DNA of 36,913 bases from Spirochaetaceae bacterium. GTDB taxonomy: Bacteria > Spirochaetota > Spirochaetia > Treponematales > Breznakiellaceae. The stretch covers positions 1-36,913 of the forward strand of contig JAITER010000002.1 in the NCBI GenBank assembly GCA_031281945.1, in the 5' to 3' direction. The notes beneath the pieces are model-generated. The model saw nothing but the letters and a program-made list of their open reading frames with translations. It was not told where the DNA came from and did no database searches. Shown piece by piece: positions 15,577 to 22,066 of this stretch (positions are counted from its first letter, which is position 1; every line of letters starts with the position of its first letter). A program made the translations under genes and the position numbers.

Positions 15577-16140
15577 GTGTTTACGCAAATGATGAAAGAC
15601 GGACGGCTTGTTTTAATTGGAGCCGGAGGAATAAACTGCGGCAAAACGCATTTGGCCTGCAAACTTATAGAGCGCTACTCCAAAAGCGGCCCTGTTTACG
15701 GATTAAAAGCAACTAACGCTGGCGGCGGACTTTGTTGCCCTCATGGAAGCCGTGGTTGCGGCGCTTGCGCGATAAACAGCGATTTTTGTTTGGAACGCGA
15801 AAACTCCCCTTACAACAAAAAAGACACGGGTCTTATGCTTTTAGCTGGAGCCTGCGAAGTATGGCGCTTGCGCTCTTTGCCGGAGCGCATGGCGGACGCT
15901 TACGCCGCATTTGTTGAAAAAATTCCGCCAGAGGTTTTAGTAATTGCCGAATCGAATAGCTTGCGGCTTGTTGTAAAGCCCGCGTTTTTTGTAATGATTA
16001 CTCCACAGCGCGGCGTTATTAAAGAAAGCGCCCGCATTTCATCGCCTTTCGCCGACATTACGTTCACCGCCCCGCTAAACGACGGCGACATATTAGAAGT
16101 AATAAAACAGATAAACGCATCTTTAAGAAAACCGTCTTAA
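15577..16140 (+). CDS. P-loop protein with a cysteine cluster, function unknown
   Basis: 187 residues from a GTG at 15577; ATGs at 15589 and 15592 are alternatives. LVLIGAGGINCGKTHLACKL at 11-30 is a Walker A loop (GxxxxGKT) at the N terminus, as in MobB-like and dethiobiotin-synthetase-like NTPases. A cluster of Cys52, Cys53, Cys60, Cys63 and Cys70 (CCPHGSRGCGAC) could bind a metal or an iron-sulfur centre. VLVIAESNSLRLVVKP resembles the strand after Walker B. A role in cofactor insertion is possible but not shown. It follows the sigma-like gene after 13 nt. Confidence 0.6.
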   Translation: MFTQMMKDGRLVLIGAGGINCGKTHLACKLIERYSKSGPVYGLKATNAGGGLCCPHGSRGCGACAINSDFCLERENSPYNKKDTGLMLLAGACEVWRLRSLPERMADAYAAFVEKIPPEVLVIAESNSLRLVVKPAFFVMITPQRGVIKESARISSPFADITFTAPLNDGDILEVIKQINASLRKPS

Positions 16141-16197
16141 TACGGCGTGTTTTGCCGCGCCAATCGATTATGCGTTTAGCGGCTAGTCAAAAACAGC

Positions 16198-16965
16198 TCA
16201 ACCGTTTTTATGGGCTTCAATACGTTGCTTGAAGACGGCGTCTTGAGGGAATGTGATTTTTACGTTTGATTTCAATCCCTCCACGGTTTTAACAGGGCCG
16301 CAAAAAGCCCCCCAAATTTCCGCATCATCCGTGTATTCAATTTGCGCGTCAAGACTTAATTGGGCGTTTGCTTTTTCGGCTTCTTCGTGAGAACGCAATA
16401 TTTCTTTAAATAAAAAACCTTGCGGGGTTTGGGCGGTAACTATGGAAGATCGTTTTAAATGAGTTTTTACAAACCCGTCGCCGTCAATTTCTTTTGGGGT
16501 TTCCAGCAAAGAAGCAACCGGTAAAGCCGCCCCAAATTGAATTGTGGAAGCCGCCACGCGGTTAATCAATTCTGAATCTATCCATGGGCGCGCCCCATCG
16601 TGAATTAAAACATACTCAGGCGCGTAAACTTTAAGAGCGTAAAGGGCGTGAAAGACTGAAAGACGGCGGGAAGCCCCCCCAGCGGCGAAAATTATTTTTG
16701 GAAAAGACTTTTGATTGTTAAAAAAAAGGCTGGGAATGGCGGCTCGGGCGGCGTATTCCCCTGTTTCTGGGTTGTTGGGAACCGAAATAGCCAAAACGGA
16801 AAAACCGCCCGCCAGCGCAAAAGCGCAAACCGACGCGCCCAGTACGGTAAGCTCTTCCCCTTCCCAAGTTTCGCCCACCGGCAAATACTCTTTTTTAAGG
16901 CCGCCCATTCGTGAAGATGAGCCGGCTGCGGTGATAACAGCCGCAAAACCGCAACCATTAATCAA
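16198..16965 (-). CDS. ispD: 2-C-methyl-D-erythritol 4-phosphate cytidylyltransferase
   Basis: 255 residues, slightly longer than usual. It joins CTP to MEP in the non-mevalonate isoprenoid pathway. The nucleotide loop AAGSSSRMG lies at 13-21, followed by KKEYLPV in place of the common PKQYL. HDGARPWID is at 122-130 and TAQTPQGF lies further on. The start is a TTG at 16965 whose last two bases are the first two of the carD stop TGA, so translation is coupled to carD. No ATG fits upstream of the glycine-rich loop. Two unusual insertions (after WEGEE and around FFNNQK) lengthen the family core. Confidence 0.9.
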   Translation of the reverse strand: MINGCGFAAVITAAGSSSRMGGLKKEYLPVGETWEGEELTVLGASVCAFALAGGFSVLAISVPNNPETGEYAARAAIPSLFFNNQKSFPKIIFAAGGASRRLSVFHALYALKVYAPEYVLIHDGARPWIDSELINRVAASTIQFGAALPVASLLETPKEIDGDGFVKTHLKRSSIVTAQTPQGFLFKEILRSHEEAEKANAQLSLDAQIEYTDDAEIWGAFCGPVKTVEGLKSNVKITFPQDAVFKQRIEAHKNG

Positions 16966-17462
16966 CGGATTTCCAGTTTTTCGTGAATTATCGCCTCAAT
17001 TTCTTCTTTTGGCTTTTTTAAAGCTATGGCGGCTTCGTCCTGCAATAATCTTTGCGCCGAATCATAAAGCTTGCGCTCCATTATCGGCAACTCTTTAATT
17101 TTACTGCGGCGGTACAGAGAGCGCACAATGGCGGCTATGTCGATAATGCCGCCTTTTTTTAGAAGATCAAGGTTCATTTGATACCTTAACTTCCAATCTG
17201 ATGGATTGGGTTCAAAATCTTCGCCTATAAAATCCAATGCCTTTTGAGCCTCTTCGGCGTTAACTATCGGCCTTATCCCCAACTCACCGGCTTTTTCCAC
17301 AGGCACCATGACAGTCATATCCGAGACTTCGATAAAAACTACGTAGTACAGGCGCTTAACGCCTTTAAATTCTTTTTCTTCTATTGCGGTTATAACGCCC
17401 AAACCTTGACTGGGATATACTATTTTTTGCTTTACTTTAAAATCAGTTTTAGCTAAACTCAT
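16962..17462 (-). CDS. CarD/CdnL-family transcription regulator
   Basis: 166 residues from the ATG at 17462; the longer frame to 17561 has no start signals. CarD-type proteins bind RNA polymerase beta and stabilise open complexes. The N-terminal Tudor-like domain reads FKVKQKIVYPSQGLGVITAI followed by EVSDMTVMVPVEKAGELGIR. The C-terminal helical part contains SLYRRSKIKELPIMERKLYD and ALKKPKEEIEAIIHEKL. A TGTTATAAT extended -10 ends 10 nt before the ATG, so the mRNA may be leaderless. It overlaps the ispD start. Confidence 0.9.
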   Translation of the reverse strand: MSLAKTDFKVKQKIVYPSQGLGVITAIEEKEFKGVKRLYYVVFIEVSDMTVMVPVEKAGELGIRPIVNAEEAQKALDFIGEDFEPNPSDWKLRYQMNLDLLKKGGIIDIAAIVRSLYRRSKIKELPIMERKLYDSAQRLLQDEAAIALKKPKEEIEAIIHEKLEIR

Positions 17463-17471
17463 ATCTAGTAC

Positions 17472-17480
17472 ATTATAACA
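17472..17480 (-). promoter_or_regulatory. Extended -10 promoter of carD-ispD
   Basis: On the minus strand TGTTATAAT (17480-17472), with only a weak TTACTT at the -35 position. The predicted start falls within about 4 nt of the carD ATG. Confidence 0.55.
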
Positions 17481-17499
17481 TATATAATCAAAAAAAGTA

Positions 17500-17990
17500 A
17501 TACCGCCGCCCGTTTTTACTAACTTTTTTCCTTTTGAGCGTGCTTTACAACCGTGCGGCAAAAAACACTGCTTTTCAACCCCGCCCGAAACCGGCTGTCA
17601 ACAAACAAAAATTCATGTTCGAAATAAAACGGCTTCATCGTATAACAGGCGCAACCGGAAAAACAACGAAACGTTTCAAGGGCCATAACCGGCGCAAAAC
17701 ACTTTACCGCTAAACGCCGGATGGAATACAACCCCCGCGAATATTTGCGCGAATTTTTAAATAAACCGCCTTCCGCAACTTTGCAGGCCGCTTGCCTCCA
17801 AGTAAAACGCAACTGGATTTTAACGCCCATTCCATTAAGACGCGAGCTTTCGTTTTTAGCTGTTGTTTGCGTTTTCACATTAAATTAATACAATACTTTT
17901 AACCGTTTTCTGTTTTTGCAATAGACCGCCTTCGCGTTTCAGCGATTCCGGTTTCAATAATTTACAAAAAAAGAAGCCCAAACCGCTCAT
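17500..17990. other. Gene-poor stretch with possible decayed coding remnants
   Basis: About 490 bases. Short plus-strand frames at 17615 (about 32 codons, HRITGATGKTTKRFKGHN) and 17721 (about 55 codons, MEYNPREYLREFLNKPPS) have protein-like composition, but I cannot name a family. The long minus-strand frame at 17519-17878 is probably spurious. Confidence 0.35.
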
Positions 17991-18104
17991 TGGACTTGTT
18001 CGCTCCGCCCTGGTTGGTTGTCGCCCAAGTCTTGCAAAACGCTACGCATTTTGCGTTTTTTAAGCGGTTGTTGTTCGAAAACTGAGGTTTCCGAACAGCT
18101 CTAT
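17991..18104 (-). repeat. Three-hairpin element, copy D
   Basis: A complete copy in reverse orientation. TGGACTTGTTCG at 17991, hairpin 2 (GCAAAACGCTACGCATTTTGC), and hairpin 1 near 18074-18099 ending GAACAGCTCTA. It matches copy C over nearly its whole length. Confidence 0.85.
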
Positions 18105-18166
18105 TTTATAAGCCATTGCAACACATTGAAGCGAATTTTGAAACTTGAAATCGCTGTTTATATATC

Positions 18167-18310
18167 GCGTAACGCCCAGGCTGTTTTCAACATTTTGCCG
18201 GACAGAACGATGGCTTTGCGCGGCGCAACCTCCGCCCAAAATGCGGCCAGACCCATTTCGGAAAGAGCGCTCGGCATACCGGACTGGCGGCGCGTATATG
18301 CCTGTTATGT
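18167..18310 (-). other. attC-like integron recombination site 3
   Basis: On the minus strand ACATAAC (18310-18304) opens and GTTACGC (18173-18167) closes. ACAGGC next to the first box pairs with GCCTG next to the second, as L boxes do. The interior GCGCAAAGCCAT is shared with sites 1, 2 and 4. It begins 22 nt after the stop of the lipoprotein gene at 18332. Confidence 0.6.
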
Positions 18311-18331
18311 AAAGTTTAAACTACACAATAT

Positions 18332-19009
18332 TTATTTTTTTATTAAATACATAGACGATCTTTCTCCATCTTCTGAATTATATCCTTTAAGAACTAATGT
18401 TCTTGAATTAATTTTATATATATAATTTCCTGTATATAGCGCTCTCATAAATTTTTTGCTAAAATTATTTTCATTATCAAAACCATCTAAAATAAAATAC
18501 TGCTCAGTAATTCTATATGCATACTGTTTTTCATAAATAATATTTTCATTTTCATCATATTCCTTAATGTTTACCATGTCATTACTTAAAAATATTAAAT
18601 CATAATGCATATTATTCTTCGATCCAGTCCATTGACCAGTAAAATAACTTCTTAATTTTGACATATCGGTGTCTTTTAATTTTCGTGTATATATTTCCTT
18701 TTCATAACCCATTAAAAGTAATTTATTGTCAATTATGCAAAAATTATATGTTTCATCCGCGTTATACGTTTCATTTTTTATAAACAATATATTATCAATA
18801 ATATCATAATTATCTGTTCGTTCATAGAAATTACTATCATGTGTATTATAAGTTTTTGAAATTACTGTGTTGTCATCGTTAAACATTCTTTCCACTATAC
18901 CGTAATAACTATGCAATGTCGTCCAGGTTCCAATAATATTATTTTGGCGTCTTGTTTTGCAACCAAGAAAAGTTATTGCTACGAAAAATAAAACAAGCCA
19001 TTTCTTCAT
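18332..19009 (-). CDS. Small lipoprotein, lipocalin-like, cassette-borne
   Basis: 225 residues from the ATG at 19009, chosen because AAGGAG lies 8 nt upstream; the GTG at 19018 overlaps that site. The signal peptide MKKWLVLFFVAITFLGC gives a lipidated Cys at 17. IIGTWTTLHSYYG after the Cys and FTGQWTGS in the middle both look like the G-x-W start of a lipocalin-type barrel, so the protein may hold two related halves. No catalytic motif is seen. The gene is far more AT-rich than its chromosomal neighbours. With site 3 just after its stop it has the form of an integron cassette. Confidence 0.7.
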   Translation of the reverse strand: MKKWLVLFFVAITFLGCKTRRQNNIIGTWTTLHSYYGIVERMFNDDNTVISKTYNTHDSNFYERTDNYDIIDNILFIKNETYNADETYNFCIIDNKLLLMGYEKEIYTRKLKDTDMSKLRSYFTGQWTGSKNNMHYDLIFLSNDMVNIKEYDENENIIYEKQYAYRITEQYFILDGFDNENNFSKKFMRALYTGNYIYKINSRTLVLKGYNSEDGERSSMYLIKK

Positions 19010-19037
19010 AAAATACACTCCTTCGATTTTATATATT

Positions 19038-19407
19038 AAAGTTGTTCAAAAATCGCAAATTTCCACAAGTTGAACAAAGCCCAGGCCTGGTTCAGTCAAC
19101 TTCCGTTTGAAAAGGCAAAATGCCAGACATCTTACAATAGAGTTGCTCGGAAACTTCAGTTTTCGCAAGCTAAAATCAAGCCTGGGCTTGATTACCAAGA
19201 CTTGGCTTGATTACCAAGACTTGGCTTGGTTCAGCCAACTTCCGCTTAAAAAACGCAAAATGCCTAGCATTTTGCAAGACTTGCAAGCTAACCGCAGGTT
19301 AGTAGACAACCAACCAGGGCGAGCGAACAAGTCCAATGACTGACTAAAGCAAAGCTTACCCCTCCGCAGGTTAAGTAGACAACCAGCCAGGTTGTCGAAC
19401 AAGTCCA
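19038..19407 (+). repeat. Three-hairpin elements, compound copy E
   Basis: At least two joined units. The first is decayed, with GTTGTTC at 19041 and GGCAAAATGCC. The second starts TAGAGTTGCTCGG near 19138. Between hairpins 1 and 2 it carries an extra segment in which CTTGATTACCAAGACTTGG is repeated in tandem. It reaches AAGTCCA at 19328, then a partial third unit ends AAGTCCA at 19407. Copy F holds the same extra segment. Confidence 0.75.
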
Positions 19408-19474
19408 ATATTATGTTTTTTATATTTTGCCAATCATATTTATGGAATACTACAAAAATCACAGCCGCAATTAC

Positions 19475-19664
19475 GCCTAACGTTCCGGCGCTTTACAGCT
19501 GTTTTGCCGGCCCGCACAATGGCTTTGCGCGGCCCCGCCTGTCGTAGGAAGCGACACCCGGGGCCGGTAAACCGCGGGTGGAAGCTGGCGTGGAAGGTGA
19601 GGCCGCAGACCGGCTTAGCCAGCCGAAGCCCAGACGACCGAATGCGTATACAAGCCTGTTATAC
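19475..19664 (-). other. attC-like integron recombination site 4
   Basis: On the minus strand GTATAAC (19664-19658), ACAGGCTTG next to it, and GGAACGTTAGGC at the far end with GTTAGGC (19481-19475), which fits the R' consensus GTTRRRY exactly. The interior GCGCAAAGCCATTGTGC is shared with sites 1-3. It lies 54 nt after the stop of the small gene at 19718. Confidence 0.65.
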
Positions 19665-19717
19665 GAAATACTAAATTTATTCTATTTTATTTTCCCGCAA
19701 ACAAACATTTATTTCAT

Positions 19718-19960
19718 CTAAATCAATGTTAAGTTTTTTAGTATGATTCGAATAATATATAATATATATTCAGTATTTAAATTTCCATCTAAATACATAT
19801 CCTCAGCAATTTTTAGCGGCGTCCTTACTTTAGTTTCATCATTCGATATTAATATTGATTTGCGATTAAATTCTTTGTCATTTATTAAGTTTCTAAATTT
19901 CATTGGCTCCAATCATGCCCTTCAAGAAATCGTATAATTTTATTTTCAGTTGCTTTCAGG
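19718..19960 (-). pseudogene. Short ankyrin-like cassette gene, probably frameshifted
   Basis: The 3' part (start ATG at 19903 or TTG at 19912) encodes about 62 residues with KFRNLINDKEFNRKS and a TPLKIAEDMYLDGN segment that resembles an ankyrin repeat. Just upstream another frame reads KATENKIIRFLEGHDWSQ and stops on the TGA overlapping the ATG. The two parts read as one protein if the frame changes at GHDWS. The upstream part lacks a start (ATA in the expected place). A promoter lies in front. It is most likely a decayed gene; a two-gene arrangement is the alternative. Confidence 0.45.
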
Positions 19961-19973
19961 TCTAGATATTTTA

Positions 19974-20001
19974 TACTATTTTACGATATTGTCAAGAGAT
20001 T
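19974..20001 (-). promoter_or_regulatory. Promoter before the ankyrin-like cassette gene
   Basis: On the minus strand TTGACA, a 16-nt spacer and TAAAAT. The start would lie just before the remnant at 19960. Few cassettes carry their own promoter. Confidence 0.5.
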
Positions 20002-20015
20002 TTTTTTGAAATTTC

Positions 20016-20150
20016 GCATAACATTCCGGCGGCGACTAAAGTTTAAGCGGCGCAAAACCAGCATATAGCTTTTCGCGCCGCCACAAGAAACGGAGATAAA
20101 ATGAGATGCGGTAGACATTAGACCCAGAAACACACTTGGTTTTGTTATGC
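20016..20150 (-). other. attC-like integron recombination site 5
   Basis: On the minus strand GCATAAC (20150-20144) and GTTATGC (20022-20016) are perfectly complementary core boxes 135 nt apart. GCCGCCGGAAT precedes the second box, as in site 4. The interior differs from sites 1-4 but contains GGCGGCGCGAAAAGC with GCTGGTTTTGCGCCGC. It follows the DUF4375 remnant by 17 nt. Confidence 0.65.
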
Positions 20151-20166
20151 GAAGCGCACCCGAACC

Positions 20167-20515
20167 CTATTTTTTAATTTCTATAATATTTTCAATGGCA
20201 TATTTGTTTAATAATTTTTGAATGTCTTATTCCTCTTCAATTTTATATAACTCCGAGATAAGAACGTTAAGCTTTTCATTGATTTCATCGCCATACAAAT
20301 ATTCTTCCTCATTTCTTATATCCTTAAAAAAATTATTTCTACTCTTTTTCTTGATATTGAAGATTTCTATGGCGTTTTGTAAAATATTATACACTTTTAT
20401 AGCTCCAATTTTTTTAAGGTAATCCAATGTTTCGTATAAAAACAAACAGAGGAACCCTGTAAACATTTTACCTAGCCCGTCATTCCAAACATCCAATTTG
20501 AAATAAATAACACAA
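20167..20515 (-). pseudogene. DUF4375 (DMP19-like) gene remnant
   Basis: The frame is open from the end of repeat copy F (VIYFKLDVWNDGLGKMF) and runs through TLDYLKKIGAIKVYNILQNA to ELYKIEEE, then a TAA at 20227. The same frame continues DIQKLLNKYAIENI to a TAG at 20167. This fits the DMP19/DUF4375 pattern of an N-GGF-QFF-N-like opening, an A-LKEIGA helix and a late E-DI--LL-KY helix. The N terminus is missing where element F begins, and the TAA looks like a nonsense change. The possible TTG start at 20496 has no ribosome binding site. Family assignment is moderate. Confidence 0.55.
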
Positions 20516-20724
20516 TGGACTTATTTCGCCAACCCTGTTGGTTGTCTACTAACCTGCGGTTAGCTTGCAAGTCTTGCGAAATGCTAGGCATTTTGCGTTT
20601 TTTAAGCGGAAGCTGATTAACCTGCGGCGCCAGGCTTGCAAGCCGTTTTTTAAACGGAAGTTGACTGAACCAAGACCAGGCTTGATTTTAGTTTGCGAAA
20701 ACTGAAGTTTCCGAACAATTCTAA
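20516..20724 (-). repeat. Three-hairpin element, long-form copy F
   Basis: 209 bp in reverse orientation. It starts TGGACTTATTTCGCC and ends GTTTCCGAACAATTCTA. Like copy E it has an extra middle (CTTGCAAGCC, AACCTGCGG, CAAGACCAGGCTTG) that forms more hairpins. One edge abuts the open frame of the DUF4375 remnant. Confidence 0.8.
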
Positions 20725-20829
20725 TATCGCGTTTTTCGGTTTAAAATATAAAAAAACTCCGGCGGCGCGCTTTAAGAAAATTTAAATCAAAAAACAATTT
20801 TTTGCCTTATTGTTTACATGAGGTTTTAT

Positions 20830-21267
20830 ATGGATTCTATTTTTAAAAACAATATAACGCGGCGAGGAGCTGGTTTGCGCGGACTTTCTCTTTTAGACGG
20901 GCGGCGCAAACGGCTTGTAATTTTTTTTGTTTTGGCTTTATTTTGTACTTTTTTTTTCAGTTCCTGCCTTACTCTGTTCACTCCTTTTGAATTGTATATT
21001 GAAGGAGAAAGCCAGGGCGCGGCGGAAGGGCGCAACGGCGAAATATCAGTAATAGTAACAACCGGTAAATTTTCCATAAAAAAGATTGTTGTTAAAAAAA
21101 ATAAAGAAGATCCGCAGACAGGAGGGGCGGCCATAAGAGAACTCAGTTTTTATATAATAAACAATAATTCTACCGATGTAGACGTTATAAGCGGCGCGAC
21201 CGAGACGTCCGAAGGATTCATAAAAGCGGTGGAAAACGCCCTGGAACAACTTAAAAAAACAAGGTAA
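20830..21267 (+). CDS. FMN-binding-domain lipoprotein
   Basis: 145 residues from the ATG at 20830, which has GAGG 6 nt upstream; the ATG at 20818 is the alternative. Residues 28-46 form a signal peptide with FSSC as lipobox (Cys46). The preceding 27 residues are unusually long and basic. The C-terminal half is an FMN_bind domain: ISVIVTTGKFSIKKIVV, and SGATETS at 121-127, the motif in which Thr is covalently flavinylated in RnfG/NqrC-type proteins. Such proteins carry electrons at the outer face of the membrane. No ApbE flavin transferase lies nearby. Confidence 0.75.
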   Translation: MDSIFKNNITRRGAGLRGLSLLDGRRKRLVIFFVLALFCTFFFSSCLTLFTPFELYIEGESQGAAEGRNGEISVIVTTGKFSIKKIVVKKNKEDPQTGGAAIRELSFYIINNNSTDVDVISGATETSEGFIKAVENALEQLKKTR

Positions 21268-21410
21268 GGGCGGTCCCGCGCCAAAACTTACGGTCTATGA
21301 GCTAAAATATATTGTTTTTGCGGTTTTACCCGGAAAACTCCATCGTTTAAGGATGTTTTATGGAAGTTAAGTTTTGGAAATACTCGGTAGAAATAAATTT
21401 ATTTCTGTTT

Positions 21411-21416
21411 TATAAT
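21411..21416 (+). promoter_or_regulatory. -10 box directly before the DUF6941 gene
   Basis: A perfect TATAAT with TAGAAA 17 nt upstream at the -35 position. The ATG at 21423 lies 6 nt after it, so the start codon would be at or next to the transcription start. Confidence 0.45.
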
Positions 21417-21422
21417 CGGATT

Positions 21423-21842
21423 ATGAAGCCTGAAATTTTTACTTTTTGTGATTTTGCGCAAGAAAACAACGGCAAACTTACAATAGTTGGAACTTTCGAC
21501 ACCATAGTTGTGCGTAATTTTCCTTACATACATCCTCATATATCAGTGGTCGTTCGTCTGCGTTTCGATTTATGGGAAATAAAAGACCATACTTTTAGAA
21601 TTGAAATGCGGGATTTAAACGGAGGTTGCGCGATTAAGCCTGTAGAAGGAAAATTGCAGACGTCGTCAGGTGAAAATACAACTGCGGTTTCCCATCTTGT
21701 TTTTACAATAGGCAATATAAGGCTTTTTTGCGAAACGGTTTTTAATTTTGTGCTGTTTGTGGACGATCAAGAAATATCTACGAGCCCTCTTTATATAAAC
21801 AAGTCGAAATCCGAAGGTCAATTTATAAGAAATATGCAATAA
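21423..21842 (+). CDS. DUF6941-like protein
   Basis: 139 residues from the ATG at 21423. The family usually opens with a short strand and then an A-ADAA----GK--I-G pattern, seen here as FTFCDFAQENNGKLTIVG. An upstream in-frame ATG at 21360 would add 21 residues unlike the family and would place the TATAAT inside the gene. There is no signal peptide or catalytic motif. It appears to be a single-domain cytoplasmic protein of unknown role. A hairpin terminator follows. Confidence 0.6.
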   Translation: MKPEIFTFCDFAQENNGKLTIVGTFDTIVVRNFPYIHPHISVVVRLRFDLWEIKDHTFRIEMRDLNGGCAIKPVEGKLQTSSGENTTAVSHLVFTIGNIRLFCETVFNFVLFVDDQEISTSPLYINKSKSEGQFIRNMQ

Positions 21843-21849
21843 ATTTTTC

Positions 21850-21886
21850 AAAAGCCGGCTTTTTATAAAAAACGCGGCTTTTGTTC
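21850..21886 (+). terminator. Terminator of the DUF6941 gene
   Basis: CAAAAGCCG (21850-21858) pairs perfectly with CGGCTTTTG (21876-21884). The T-run is short. Confidence 0.55.
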
Positions 21887-21889
21887 ACT

Positions 21890-21999
21890 AGAGTTGTTCG
21901 GAAACTTCAAGTTTCCGAACAACTTACGCGTGAAAACGCAAAATTCTACGCATTTTGCAAGACTTGGGCGACAACCAACCGGGTTGGCGAACAAGTCCA
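21890..21999 (+). repeat. Three-hairpin element, copy G
   Basis: 110 bp, nearly identical to copy C. TAGAGTTGTTCGG, a perfect hairpin 1, GCAAAATTCTACGCATTTTGC, and GACTTGGGCGACAACC to AAGTCCA. Confidence 0.9.
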
Positions 22000-22034
22000 C
22001 TCTAAATCTTCCGGCGGCGGGAGATTTAGAGTGA
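21999..22034. other. Perfect 12-bp stem hairpin between DUF6941 and DUF4954
   Basis: ACTCTAAATCT and AGATTTAGAGT flank a GC-rich 12-nt loop directly next to copy G. There is no T-run on either side. A second hairpin, GCCTTTTCGGAAAGGC followed by TTTTCT, lies at 22040-22060. Either could end the convergent transcripts. Confidence 0.5.
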
Positions 22035-22066
22035 AATTATGCCTTTTCGGAAAGGCTTTTCTAAAG

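Noticed and set aside
17519-17878. Minus-strand 119-codon frame upstream of carD
   Set aside because: No start signal, odd composition, and better protein-like short frames on the other strand. Left as an unassigned region.
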